Below are positions 21,766 through 33,499 of a DNA stretch of 64,000 nucleotides, one piece after another (positions within the stretch are counted from its first letter, which is position 1; every line of letters starts with the position of its first letter). The translations under genes and the position numbers were made by a program. This DNA comes from Notamacropus eugenii (lineage: Eukaryota; Chordata; Mammalia; Diprotodontia; Macropodidae), in contig NC_092879.1 of NCBI RefSeq assembly GCF_028372415.1, positions 101,099,828 through 101,163,827 of the forward strand, read 5' to 3'. Under the pieces are notes generated by a model that saw only the letters and a program-made list of their open reading frames with translations, was not told the origin of the DNA and did not search any database.

Positions 21766-22932
21766 TGACCTGATGTATCAAAAGAACTCACCTACATGGT
21801 TGCTTACCTCTTGCTTTTGATCTGAAAAATCATGGAAAATAAAAGTCCCAGCACTGACTAGGGACAAGTGCCTCTATTGTTCCAAGATAAATTCTTCAAG
21901 CAGTAGCCTGGTGCGTCCCAGCAAAAACTAATACATGTGCTCAAAGGGATAGACTGTGAGCTTTTAGAAAGGGAAGCGACAGTCACCAAAAGCCAGCATA
22001 GGTCCATCAAGAGCTAACCAAGCCATACTAACTGACTTTGCTTGTTCGAGAGAGTTGCCTGGTCAGGGCCATACTGTGGATGAAATACTCTATATGGATT
22101 TCAGCATTTGAGGGGTTTGGGGGTGCCTCAGTGCTGACCTTGTGGAAGTGATGGAGAGATTAGGGTTCACTAATGATGGTACCATTAGTTGGATTCAGAA
22201 GTGAATGAAGGTCCAGATCCTGAGAGATTTCCAGCAGAAGGATGGGCTCTAGCCAAGTGCCACAGGACTCTTTCCTTGAGCCTATTCTGTGAACATTTTT
22301 ATCAATGATCTGGGTGAAGAGAAAGATGACATCATTTGCTGATGCCATGAAGTTGTGATCGCCCATAAACTGATGACAGAATTTGGCTCTGAAGAGATCT
22401 CAGTTATCTAGAAGGAAATGTTAAGCTTATGGAAATAGAACTTAATGACTAAAAGTGTAAAATTCTCTGTTTGAGTTAAATGAAATGTAACGGCCTAGGG
22501 TAGGGGAAGGGGGAGGGAAGGGGAGGGGAGGAGAGGAGGCTGTTCAAAAACCCTAGGAGTTCAGGGGATCCCAAGTTCAGTCCAAATCAGCCGTGTGGCA
22601 TAGCAACTGAAAGGTCGATGCCATGCTAGACTGAATTCACAGGGCACAGCACCTGGCAGTGAGGGCAGTGGTGGTCCCCCACTTCCTTCTGCCCTGTCAG
22701 ACCCCCAGCTGGGAGCCCGGGCTTCAGGACATGGCTGAGCTGGGGTGTCTAGAGCAAGATGACTGAACCAAGAAGGGACTTCAAAAGGTGTGAACATTGT
22801 AGCCCAGAGAAGAAAAGGTTTGGGGGGAGAGGCGGCACAAGTAGCTGAGGGCTAGCACGAAGAAGGGGGTCAGACTCATTTGCTTGGCTCCAGGAAACAT
22901 CTATGTGTGATGGACAGTGGCAGCAGAGGGGC

Positions 22933-22945
22933 AGAGCGCTCTTTC
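22933..22945. repeat. Target-site duplication, left copy (L1 at 22,946)
   Basis: AGAGCGCTCTTTC pairs with AGAGCACTCTTTC at 23,520-23,532 (12 of 13 identical). Confidence 0.75.
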
Positions 22946-23519
22946 TTTAGAGATATTTATTATTATTGTTTTACTTGTTTTCAGTGTTCTACAATCACTT
23001 CCACATAACTTAGATTTTTTGCCCCTCCCTCCTCCTCCCTTCCCCCTCCTTCCCTGAGTCATCATACAGTTTTATATAGGTTGCACACATACATTCCTAT
23101 TAAATACATTTTCATCTTAGTCATGTTGCAGAGAAAAATTAAAATGAATGGGAGAAATCATAAAACAAACCAAAACGTAATACAAAAGAAAATGATCTGC
23201 TACATGCTGTGATCGAATTCCATATCTCTTTCTCTGGATGTGGACGGCATTTTGCCTTAAGAGACCCTTGGGAATATTTTAAGTCCTTGCATCGCAATGA
23301 AGTTCTAAGTCTACCAGAAAAAATCCTCGCACACTGTGGTTGTTGCTGTGTATAAAGTTCTCCTCCTTTCGCTCAGCATCAGTTCATATAAGTCTTTCCA
23401 GGCCTCTCTGAAGTCTTCTTGTTCATCATTTCTTACAGTACAATAGTATTCCATTACATTCATATACCACAGTTCATTCAGTCAATCCCCAATTAATGGG
23501 CATCCCCTTGATTTCCAGT
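22946..23519 (-). mobile_element. 5'-truncated L1 insertion (3' end only)
   Basis: It is a minus-strand L1 3' segment. The tail lies at the left (T-rich 'tttattattattgttttact'), followed by a CT-rich 3' UTR part and, at the right, the phrases 'tacaatagtattccattaca', 'cataccacagttcattcagt' and 'gggcatccccttgatttcca', which I recognise from marsupial L1. The bracketing 13-bp duplication supports target-primed insertion with 5' truncation. Confidence 0.8.
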
Positions 23520-23532
23520 AGAGCACTCTTTC
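23520..23532. repeat. Target-site duplication, right copy
   Basis: AGAGCACTCTTTC, partner of 22,933-22,945. Confidence 0.75.
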
Positions 23533-23939
23533 CCACAAGTTGAAGGCCAGTGGTCTGTGCTGGGAAATAGTGTCAGATCTCCTGCCCCCTTGCTGAGGTT
23601 GTGATAGGCACAGGGATTCCTTCCAGGGATCACATTGGAAAGACCCAGGGCATTCCACACAGTGACTTGGCCAAGGTCCTGCCCAGTGAGGTGGCATGAA
23701 GAGCTGGGACTTCAAGCAGTTCCCATTCTGCCCATTGAAGTGGCAGCTTCTGCTTAGACGGGACACTGAAGCCCAAAGAAGATAACAGGCAGCTATCCTC
23801 AGCCAAGAATCCAACTCTCCAGCTGGATTACAGGAAGGAATTGCCCAGTGGATTGCCCTCTGGGAGGATGAAACCAACCCAACAAGCCACAAGCTATTGG
23901 GTCACACAGGCAACAGCAAAACAGATCCTGCTCTCAAGG

Positions 23940-24245
23940 AACTGTCTGTGAGTCTAACCCTTTGGTTTTACAGAGGAGGAAACTGAGGCCCAGAGAGGGG
24001 AAGGGAGCTGCCCTAGGTCACACAGCTTGTGAGTGCCTGACTGAGGTGGCATTTGGCCTTTATCTCCAGTTAGACCAAGAAGTACAGCTGCCTACCATGA
24101 TCCCTCAAGAGAAGCATGGGAGACAGAAACTATGAGAATTATTAGCCCCATTTTACCAAGAAGAAAATTGAGGTTCCAAGAAAGCTAGTGACTTGCCCAG
24201 GGTCACACAACTAAGTGGCAAAGAAGAGATTCAAGTCTAGTCTGG
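23940..24245 (-). repeat. Two adjacent CORE-SINE tails
   Basis: 'ttacagaggaggaaactgag' with 'ctgccctaggtcacacagct' (23,967-24,030), and 'ccattttaccaagaagaaaa' with 'gtgacttgcccagggtcaca' (24,148-24,210), are minus-oriented MIR/THER tails. Confidence 0.8.
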
Positions 24246-24284
24246 AATTTGAATGGGGATTCTTCCCTTTTTTACAGAAAACTG

Positions 24285-24480
24285 AAGGCCCTGTATGTCG
24301 CTATTTCCCCGAGGACTGGAGACTTTGCTAAAACACCTGTGGCTCGTCTTATCACAAAATACATCTCTACATGCCAAGAAGAGTGGCATTTTCTGGAATG
24401 GAAATTACGTGCATTAATAAAAAGGAAGATTCCAAAACGTCTCTCTTTGCTTCGCTCCCACTCAGTCTGGGGAACTCCAG
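24285..24480. other. AT-richer unique block, possible conserved noncoding element
   Basis: This block (with 'gtggcattttctggaatgga' and 'acgtgcattaataaaaagga') differs in texture from the GC-rich surroundings and from known repeats. A plus-strand frame of 138 codons (24,249-24,665) covers it but starts inside SINE-flanking DNA and has no recognisable domain. I cannot exclude a diverged exon. Confidence 0.25.
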
Positions 24481-26124
24481 CTTCTTGCCCCCAGTGGGAG
24501 GAGCCTGTTAATGGGCCAGAGACCCAGGGGGGCAGAAGCAATCCCAGGCAGGAGAGGGGCAGCCAGTCATTCCAGATAAGGGCTATGCTCCCTCCTCTCT
24601 CCCAACCATCTCTTGCCTCAATTCTGGGTGGTATCTGCTTTCTCCAGACCTCTTGGGCAACCTAAGGCCCTAGGCGAAAGACAGGAAATGAAACAAAGTG
24701 ATGAGCGGAGCAGAGGTGAGCTCCGAAGGTCCAGGTTCCCGGGGGCTCCCAATTCCTTGTCCTGGCCCTGGTTGTACCCTCCAGGAAGGAAAGCGTGAGT
24801 GAAAACTCAGCAGCAGATGTCTTCCTTACTGACCCTTTCATATACAAATAAGTTCCCCAAAGCTCCCTACCCCCCTCTACAAGGCCCAAAGAGTCCACTC
24901 CAGTACTTAGAGGTTCACTCCGTATGAGGTATCTATCCTCCAAGTTCCAGGTTACCAGGGGCTCACTGTCTCTGTCACCTGCCTCAGACATCTTGTAAAC
25001 AGACTAAGTGGCCTGAGGTGACCCAAGTGCTGAAGCATGCTCTGCTCCGCCCCCATGGGGCTTGTGACCTTGTGGAGGGCCACAGGATGGATGTACTTGT
25101 GGGAGATAGAACCAAGGCCACAATCCCTCAAGGCACCTTCCAGTTCCATTTTAAGAACCAACACTAGACTGTGCTTTCTATCCTTAGCAGATGGCCAGTC
25201 TCCTTCGGAACAAGGTCCCTGGTCTCTGGCTTATGCAGCAGAGCAGACCAGTCACTTCACTAGGTCTGCACAAGGATCCTGTATCTGAGGGAGGGGATAG
25301 CAAGGGCTAGAGTAGGAGAAAAAAGAAGCAATGCTTGGAGGGGAGGGTGGTGACTCTGTAGGGACCAACGGACACAGGAATCATCAAACTTTTGGATGGG
25401 AAAGTGCTCTTGGAAGTAGCACAACTCATTCTACTTTTGTCTGGAGTCTGGACTTTTCCCCATGGCCCTGTCCTGGAAGCCTCCCCCTGGTGCTCCCTGG
25501 TCCAGGCCCCTGCATTCCCTTTCCCTGAGGCCCCAGGCCCACCCCCTGGTCACACTCCTCCGTATTGGACAGCAGGCCCCTGTGCCTAATCGATTTCCCC
25601 TGACACACACAGGTAATTCATCTCAGACCCTGTACAGGCTACATGTGTTTTCTCCCCATCCCCCTGCTTCCCCCTTCTCCTTTCTCCTCTTGCCTGCCTC
25701 CCACCCCCATCATCCACTATTATTCCCCCCCTTCTCATTCCCCAGATGTGCACCCTTCCTAGCCAGAGGTTGGAGCATTCCCACAGTGAAACCCAAGGCA
25801 GCAGCCAGCAGCTTTCTCACCCCATCCATATCTGCGGCAGCCAGCTGCAAGCCCCTCGTTTCCAGGAGAAGAAGGAGCAGATGAAAGGCAGGTTGTTCCC
25901 CCCCACCCATTCCTCTCTCCTTGGTCCATTCCTTTTGCCACAGCCACCCTATAAAACAGAAGGGAAAGATAGCAAGGGAGCAAGTTTCTATCTGAGGAGA
26001 AGGGGGGAGGGGAGCCTGGGCAAGAGAAGCAGCACCACGTGACTGAGGGCTCCTGAGTGCATTAGGGGATATAAGGGTGGTGCCTATTCAGTCTTAAGGG
26101 ACTTATATTCCAACCTAGAACCTT
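24481..26124. other. Unassigned unique DNA
   Basis: No supported gene or repeat. An E-box CACGTG sits at 26,036-26,041. Long frames at 25,462-25,884 and neighbours overlap on both strands in C-rich sequence and lack domains. Confidence 0.45.
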
Positions 26125-26380
26125 AGGATAATGATGGTGATGCTAACAATGATAATATCTAGCATTTCTATGATGCTTTAAGGTTTGCAAAGTCCATCAC
26201 ATAGTTTATCTCATTTGATTTTCACCATAACCCTGGAAGAGGTAGATACTTTTATTATGCCCATTTGACAGATGGGGAAACTGAGTTCCAGAGAGGCTAA
26301 GTGACTTGTCCACCATCACACACTAGTGAGTGTCTGAGGTGGGATTTGAACTCAGGTATTCTCCATTGTGTCTCCTAGAT
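26125..26380 (-). repeat. Near full-length MIR-type SINE
   Basis: 'gctttaaggtttgcaaagtc', 'catttgacagatggggaaac', 'taagtgacttgtccaccatc' and 'gggatttgaactcaggtatt' occur in the order of a complete minus-oriented MIR/MAR-type SINE. Confidence 0.85.
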
Positions 26381-27689
26381 GACATCAGAGCTGGAGGGGA
26401 CCTTACCAAAAGGTCTAGAAGTCAATTTTCATTTTCTCGATCTGGGCAGAGAGGGTGGTGCCTGTGCAGAAGGTAATGTGACTGTGGGTGCAGTTGTCAG
26501 TGAGAAAGAGTACTCTGTGGGGAAGGAAACAGCAGGGCCATGTGGGGAAAGGCCCAGAAGAAGCCCCTGAGTCTTGGGATGGGGAGAAAGTGGCAGCAGG
26601 CTCCTCAGAAGGCAGTGACCCTGCCTTAATTATGACTCTGCTTAGAACAGAGAATATTCAGGAGTTTCCGATTATGGGAACATACGATTTTAAAGCTGTA
26701 AGAGACTAGAGGGGGCCTCCAGTCCAGTCCAGTTTCCGTATTCACATTTTTAAGCCGACTGTAGTTTTCCACCAGCCACTTGTGGAAAACTCAGCCATCC
26801 GAGAAAATGGAAGCCAACTTGTGCCTTCCTGGGCCCCAGCTTCGGTCTGGTTCTGTGAAAGCAAGCCTCTCACATAATTACAATCCAGCCAATTGGCTCC
26901 CTCCTGAGCACACACCAAGGGTCATGTCTCTTACCGGTCTGATCCTAATCACCCAAAGGGCCAGACTCTTCGAAGTCCTCCAATCAATGTCACTCTAGGA
27001 TTGCCCAGAAGTCCACTGTCCAGAGGGTGCTGTCCTCAGCTGCCTCACTCTGGGTGACGATGCTCAGATGGTTGGACTAAGGATTGTGGCTGATCAGAGA
27101 CAGCACCCCGACCCCTGCTTCTTTCTTGAAGCAACTCCATGTTCTAATGAGTTCTAATGAGCCATACAAGTCCATGGCACAGATACTCTATACTATGCAT
27201 AGACTAGAAGGGATAAGACAAGACATAACAGAACAGTTATAGGATGATGGTCCACCCTGATGGTGTGGCTACCCCTCACCAGTTGACAGGTAAGCTCCAA
27301 ACCCAGGAGTTCTTGGGAATGCAGACAGACAGAGAGTCAGAAACAGAGACAGAGGAGAGAGACAGACAGAGAAACAGATGGAAGGGGAAGAGAGATAACT
27401 CTGAATACACTATTATTTACAAAAAGAGATATTTCAAAGTGGTGTGGAAGGTAGCCTGCTTTATATAAGAGTTAAAGTCCTTTCTTCCCTCCTCCCTCCA
27501 TAGCCTCCATTCCAAATTCTCTAGTTTTCCTGGGGAGGCAGCCATGGGGCCTGTGGCTTACTGCCTGTGACCTTTTGGCTCAGTCATTCCAGAATCTTGG
27601 CCCTGGGGGCTATGGGACTCCTGTTGGCTTTTCCATTTGAGCAGTTGCCATATTGGGCAAGCCTTTCTCCCCTATCCTAGACACTGCTA
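26381..27689. other. Unassigned unique DNA
   Basis: Nothing coding is supported. A diverged SINE phrase 'tttaaagctgtaagagacta' lies near 26,690 and a GACA-rich patch at 27,320-27,390. Confidence 0.45.
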
Positions 27690-27865
27690 GAAGGGATCCC
27701 AAAGGGCTTCAATTCCAAGCCGTTCATTTTACAGAAAAGGAAACTGAGGCACCAAGAGGAGAGGTGATTTGGCTGAAATCCCACAGCTAGTAAGTAATAG
27801 AAGCAGAGTCAGCTTCCCTCTCTGTTAAATGAAGGTATTGGACTAAACAATCTCTAAGGCCCCTT
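27690..27865. repeat. CORE-SINE tails
   Basis: 'ttacagaaaaggaaactgag' with 'tcccacagctagtaagtaat' (minus) is followed by 'ctgttaaatgaaggtattgg' with 'aatctctaaggcccctttgt' (plus MIR tail). Confidence 0.75.
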
Positions 27866-28013
27866 TGTACTGTGACCCTCCATGGGCCATGGTCCAGCAT
27901 GAAGGAAAATCGAAAATCTCAATTCTGAGAGGCAAGGACTCCAGGGGAGAAAGGTATTTGAAAACACAGAGCTTGCCTGTGGAGCACTGCCTGGCCTGGA
28001 GAAGGGGCCGGAA

Positions 28014-28014
<1 letters not shown>

Positions 28015-28056
<42 letters not shown>

Positions 28057-28400
28057 TGTATGTGGTACAGGGGGCTGGGGCATGTGTGTCTGTGTTTGTG
28101 TGTATGGTGTGTGTATGTGTAGTATGTGTGTATAGTGTGTGTGGGGGGGAGTGGCATGTGTATATGTGTGTGTATGTGGTGTGGGGGGCTGGGGCGTGTA
28201 TGTCTGTGTTTGTGTGCGTATATGGTGTGTGTGTGTGTGTGTGTGTATGTGTGTGGCATGGTATGTGTGTGGTATGATGTGTGTGTGTGATGTGATGTGG
28301 TGTATGTGTGTGTATGTGGTGTGGGGGGCCGGGGTGTGTGTGTGTGTATGTGTGTGTGTGTGTGTGTATGTGTGTGTGGTGTGGTGTGTGTGTGTGTGTG
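28015..28400 (+). repeat. TG-rich array with higher-order repeats
   Basis: (TG)n tracts are mixed with variant units. A longer module (TGTGGTGTGGGGGGCTGGGG-like) recurs at 28,061, 28,175 and 28,315. The 234-residue minus-strand His/Thr frame is a direct consequence and not a gene. Confidence 0.95.
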
Positions 28401-28639
28401 TAGGGGGTTGGGTGAGGTGGCTGCTGGTCAGCCCTGAAGCTGATGACTGGTCTCCAGGGAGCTCAAATTCCAAGCTCTCATGGATGGACAGAGGGCTCGG
28501 GCCATTGAGGAAGGAGGCTTTGGTCCAACCCAAGGGTCTTTCCAGAGAAGGACCAGCAAGGCCTTGAAGGGCACAGGTTTTGGGAGGACATCTTGGTGTA
28601 TGTAGTAAATTAACACTTTGCAAACATTTTCTTCACAAG

Positions 28640-28890
28640 TAAAAATTCTATGCCCATTTTACAGATGGGAAGACTACAGTTCAGAAAAGACCATAGGATC
28701 ATAGGTCTAAGGCTGGAAGAGACCTCAGAGCCACCTTAGTCCAATCCCCTCATTGTATAGATGACTTAGCCAAGGTGACAGAGGCAGGCCCTCTGACTCT
28801 TTAGTCAGTGAGAGCTTTTAGGTGCAATGACTTAGCCAAGGTCACTTCAATGCCTAATGGTGGGGCTGGGCCTAGAACCCTTGTCCCCTG
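28640..28890 (-). repeat. CORE-SINE tails (two, partly overlapping)
   Basis: 'cccattttacagatgggaag' is followed by 'ggctggaagagacctcagag', 'atgacttagccaaggtgaca' and a repeated 'aatgacttagccaaggtcac', so a tail is present twice. Confidence 0.7.
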
Positions 28891-30299
28891 CCTCAGTTCT
28901 AGGAGTTCACTGGGGTTCTAGATGTATAAGATGTGCCCAGGCGTTATGACTCGGAGGAGAATTTCCTTGGCAGCATTGTGACCAGAGAATTGTTCTGTTC
29001 AGAGGATGTGTTACCTGGGCAGTTGGGCTCTTCCATGGAGGAGGCCAGGACCGAAGGCGCCAACGGTGAATGAAGGAGGTGCACTCCAGTGCCCAGCACT
29101 GCCCCCACTCCTACGGCCCTTTCACATTCCACAGGACAGTGATGATCCCACCAGCCCCCCTGGTCCATGTGCCTGCTGTTCTGGGGTCTGGGACCTACTG
29201 GAACAGCAGCATTGAAGGCCCCCGGGCCCTAGGCAGCCCCACTCAGCGAGACCTCCACCAGCAGGCAGCAGGAAGTGGGCACTGATAGGCAGGACAGGGG
29301 TGATTCCAGGCCCTCAGAAGGGGTGGGACCTAAGCTGATGATGGAGAGCCTGGCTCAGGGTTGGAGGGCCAGCTGAGGCTCAGCTGGGTTGGGCTGCTTA
29401 GTCAGCAGCTCCCTCATCCCTGGGGCTGGGGCAGGGGGCAGGATGGGAGGAGATGGCTCCGGCTGGTCAAACTGCTGCCTGGCTGAGAGGGAGCAGGAGG
29501 GGTAGGATCATAGGAGGGCTGCAGGCCGCTGCCTCGGGCCTCAATTCCCTCTGGAGGCTGTTGCATCAGCCTTGGGGCTTAGCCCTGCCAAGGCTCAGAA
29601 TCCCATCCTTTCCTCCTCTCTGGGCCTTGGGGACCACCCAGGGATGGGAGTAGGAGGGGCCACAGTATGTGGGGTAGGAGTGGGGAGGGAGATTCGTGGA
29701 AGTAGTGTTCAACTCTGAGACAGGGGCCTGGAGAACTCTGCAGCTACACAAGCCATCTAACCTCCTTAAGTCTCAGCTTTGTCATCTGTAAAATGGGGAA
29801 GGAATTCCATTTCTAATAGTTAAAGCTGCCCTGGCCACAGGCCTCTGGGGCTTCCTCCATGAGCCAGTCAGCCCCATCTTGGGGACCAATCTCCTTAGAA
29901 GAGAATTCCCTTAGTATGAGGCCCAGTGGGGTGGGAAGGAGAGCCTGCTTGGGGACTAGGTTAGCTCTGCAGCAGCAAAGATGCTAGGCACCCTGGGTTC
30001 GGAGCCCCAGAGCAGACATGGGAGTGGGGGAAATCCAAGGGGCACCTGAGGTGGCCCCCGTTCCTTTGAATCAGGGATCCAAGGGGAAGGAGGGGTCCCT
30101 GGTCACTGGGGCCAGACCTAGAGAGGAGCTGAGGGGAGGGCAACAATGAGGAAGTGTTGGGGGGGGGGGGGTGGGAAGCATCGAGGCCAGCCAGCCTGGC
30201 CTAAGAGGCCCAAGTGGGAAGTTCTGACACCATCCACAGGCCTGGGGCCAGGTCCTGGGAAGCAAGGCTGCACTTAGCTTGCTCTCTGTAGGAACAAAT
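28891..30299. other. Unassigned unique DNA with one MIR tail and a G13 run
   Basis: A plus-oriented MIR tail ('cagctttgtcatctgtaaaa') lies at 29,770-29,815. A run of 13 G lies at 30,159-30,171. No gene is supported. Confidence 0.5.
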
Positions 30300-30480
30300 C
30301 CGCCTGAGACTGGGCTTATCTAAGCCCACGTTTGACAAACAGCCAGCTCTGGGCAGTGATGCCAAACTCTATCTCCCCAGGCACAGAACAAGAGAGAGCG
30401 GGTTTACTCTGGAGGAGGAGGAGGAAGGGAGTGAGAGCTGTCCGAGAGCGTTCAAAAAGCAGATTGCATGGCTAGTCTCT
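30300..30480. promoter_or_regulatory. Candidate regulatory block around a GATA-containing palindrome
   Basis: GGGCTTA (30,312-30,318) and TAAGCCC (30,321-30,327) form a perfect inverted repeat around TC, creating a GATA-type site (TTATCT) in the middle. The following sequence to about 30,480 is unique and rich in regulatory-looking words. Function is inferred only. Confidence 0.25.
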
Positions 30481-32700
30481 GGGGAAGTCCTCCCCGCCCC
30501 ATGGGCCCCAGCAGGCAACGGGGAAGGCCCAAGGCTCCTCACTCTCTGTGACCAGGTCCCCTGGGGACATTCAGGAAAGTGGGGACCTTGGAGATGGCCC
30601 CAAAGTGAGTGATGCTCCCGCCTCCCCCTGGGTCCAGGCTGTAGGAGGAGGGTGGGGAGCTAAGACAGGGACTGTCTATTTTGAGTTCAGGGAGGTTCAA
30701 GATTTGGATATGGGGATTCTGGCTTGAGGGGGGTGGGGCCAAGCTGGGCTTTAGTCAGAAAAAGAATTCTGGGATCAATCCCCAAAGAATTATGGCCCCT
30801 AGGTTGGCGGGCAGCTGTTCCTCTCCCCATCCACACTGAGGAACACTGATAGGGAGGACTGAGGATAGGCCCAAGAAAGACCTTAGCAAAGCCTCCCCTT
30901 GACCCTCTGGGGCCAGGGGATGGCTGAGCTCACCTGGGAGGGCCTGGGGAGGCAGGGGGTGAGAGGAATCAATCTGAAGGGGGGGAGGAAGACAGGCTGT
31001 GACTGGCTGGGGGTGAGAGTGAGCACAGGTCCACCCACATCATTGTAGACAGGCAGTGTCCAACTTAGCATGCTGAAAGGAGGCCTTTAGAGGGGGTCCC
31101 AGTAGTTCCTGCTATCCCTAAGCGGGGGCTCTCATGAATCACAGGGGCCTTGGGGCTGGCACAGCTAGAGCTGAGAAGCCCAGACCCAGGTAGTTTCTGA
31201 GTGGGAGGGGCCTTGGCACAGAGAGGGTACATTGGCAGAGATGGGAGACACCTTGTCCATCATTCACTGAGCATTTATGGGGTGCTTACTGTATGCAACC
31301 TTCAGATACACAGAAAGGCAAGACTGTCCTCCAAAAGCTTATGGTGCCAATGAGCTGGTTAAGACACTAGCCAGTGTGGACAGCACGTAATCTCAGAGGG
31401 GAAGGGGCTAGCAGTAGGGAAGACTTGGGAAGCCAAAGGGATGGGGGGAGAGGGTGGGACTTCCCTGGGGAAGCCAGGAGGCAGTTGTGAGGGGTTTAGA
31501 GGATTCCAGGCAGAGATGAGAAATGCTGGGTCATGGAGGATGTGGAGGGAGGAAGCCGACTGGACAGGTGGGGAGCAGGCTGTGAGTGGAAGGCCAGAGA
31601 AGGGTGATAAGGTCACACAGTTCTCTAGGGTACCCCAAGTTCAGTGGAACCTCAGATCCAATCAGGGAGCCCCAGGCCTAGTGCCCTCTAATACCTCAGG
31701 GCCCCCAAGCCCCCAGGTCTGGGGTCCCCCAATCCAAGCTTTCAGTTGAACTGAGGCATGACTGAGAAGGGGGCCTTCTCTCCCATCCCCACCCTCATGT
31801 CCCGTTCCCTCCCCTCTGCTGGTGCTCCTCACATTCTAAAGCAGACTGGGGAGGTAGTGGTGGGATAGACAACTCCCAAGCCCAGAGCGGGAGCCAGGGC
31901 AGCTTGGCAAAGTCCACAACTATTCCTGTGGCAGCTCCGATCCCTTGTTGGACATTTGCTCAGTCTACTGTGCTTGGGCTGGGGCCCCTGGGGCTGCTGC
32001 CTGAGAGAGGGTGGTCAGGCATTCTCTTCCTTCTTTTCTCTCTCCTTGGTACCTCTTGGCACCCCCACCAGCCGGGTTCTGATCTCATCTTTGCAAGGAC
32101 ATGCAGACCCAGAGAAGGCAAGAAGGGTTGGGTCTGTCCCAGGGAGCTCATACCCCATTTCCTGCTCTCCTCCTCCTCCCTCCCCCCCAGGAGGGGGGCA
32201 TTAATCATTTCACTGAAAAATGTGACTCCCCCACCCTGCCTGACAAAGGGCATTGGAACAGACTGGGGAGTGGGAGGTCTTGGACCCTGGGGAGCGATGG
32301 AGGCCTGGGCACCCTCTGCCTGCTTGCCCTTCCTCCAGGCCCAGAGGGCTGCCTCCATGGACTAGCATCCTGCTCTCTACAACTTTGTTCAGGCTGTGTC
32401 CTGCCCCTTGCTTTCAAAGTTCAGCACAACCTTCCTTGGCCCCTTCCCTGGGGCTTGGCTTCTCTCTCCGTAACACGAGGACATTAGCCAAATGATTTCT
32501 GCCATCCCTTCCCACCTCGAACTTTCTATGTTCCAGATATGAAGACTGAAGGCGTGAATGGCATTTCTGGAAACACTTCTCAGGACCAGAGGATACTAAC
32601 TTGGACAATCTGCTTTGGAGACTTGAGAGTCTTTTTGAGAGGTCACAAGATGGAAGGGGAGCTGGAGGTAGAGGCAGCTCTTCAGCTTGCTGACCCCCCA
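30481..32700. other. Unassigned unique DNA
   Basis: No supported gene. A MIR/L2-like phrase 'tgagcatttatggggtgctt' occurs near 31,266. The 153-residue frame at 31,904-32,365 overlaps frames on the other strand and has no domain. CATTAATCATTT at 32,199-32,210 is an isolated homeodomain/POU-like word. Confidence 0.45.
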
Positions 32701-32811
32701 GCCCTCCCTCTTCCTCCCCTTCCCCCCTGCCCTCCCTCTTCCTACCCCTCTCCCCAGCCCTCCCTCTTCTTCCCCTTCCCCCAGCCCCCCCTCTTCCTCC
32801 CCTTCCCCCTA
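32701..32811 (+). repeat. Minisatellite, four 27-28-bp units
   Basis: GCCCTCCCTCTTCCTCCCCT-type units start at 32,701, 32,729, 32,757 and 32,784, with a few substitutions each. Confidence 0.9.
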
Positions 32812-33249
32812 GCCTTCCCTACTGCCTGTGCTGCCGCTGCCACTCAAGCACACATTGGCTGATGCTCCTCTTGTTCTTTGGAGCATCCCTCAGCTGCCAT
32901 CATCTCCAGGTCCTAGGCTTCTTGCTCACCTCTCCTTGAGGCCCAGAGAAGGGGAGGCATCCAGCAAAGTGGCACCATGGTCAGTTCCAAGGTCTGGGAC
33001 TCTTTGGGCCCAATCCAGGCCCTAATAGTCCAACCCTAAGATTGGTCCTATGACCACTGGAGGAGAGAGGTAACCAGAGAAATGCCCCTAGGTCCCTCCC
33101 ATATCTGGCAAGCTAAGGCTGAGAGGCACCAAGACTCCCAACCTGCCAAGCCAGTTTGCCCAATCCCCCTTTCCTAAAGCTGCTCAAGGACCACCCCACT
33201 CAGCTCTTAGCTCCCAGCCTGGGGGCAGCTAGCTAACAGACATTCTGGA

Positions 33250-33375
33250 AGGGAGAGAAATTCATTAGCGGATATGTAAGTCCCAAACCAATTAGGGGGG
33301 ATTAATACCCTTGGCTGAAATGGCAAGTGACTTATCATCCTGCTCGGCTCCCAACTTTGCTCCCTAGTCTGCCCC
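33250..33375. promoter_or_regulatory. Candidate conserved noncoding block with TAAT-type sites
   Basis: ATTAGCGGATATG (from 33,264), ACCAATTAGG (near 33,287) and GGGATTAATACCC (near 33,298) sit within 50 bases. The block is AT-richer than its surroundings and matches no repeat I know. Regulatory function is inferred. Confidence 0.3.
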
Positions 33376-33499
33376 AGGACTCTGGAAGTCCCAGCCTCCT
33401 GCAATTGGGGGTAGGGCAAGTGAGAGGAAGCATCCACCTTGGTTATCACTATGCTGTGATGAAGAAAGGGAGAGATATTTGGCCACATCCTAGAACTGA

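Larger units (their letters stand above)
21040..22945 (+). repeat. L3/CR1 LINE remnant, split by a MITE and ending at an L1 insertion
   Basis: The segment follows L3/CR1 ORF2 in order: 'cattgggatgttctcaagaa', 'ggaattggttaggctgcaca', then after the MITE a palm-domain region ('ctctatatggatttcagcat', encoding the D-F-S type box), 'ccacaggactctttccttga', 'tttttatcaatgatctgggt', 'catcatttgctgatgccatg' (mutated A-D-D region). It then reaches 3' phrases 'ttcagtccaaatcagccgtg' and 'agcccagagaagaaaaggtt'. Frameshifts and stops are everywhere, so it is a fossil. Two later insertions (21,581-21,765 and 22,946-23,519) date it as the oldest layer here. A G-rich patch at 22,498-22,545 interrupts the match. 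Confidence 0.75.

Noticed and set aside
27919..28623. A 234-residue minus-strand reading frame rich in His and Thr
   Set aside because: It is the translation of a TG/CA microsatellite array; other frames are open too and no domain is present.
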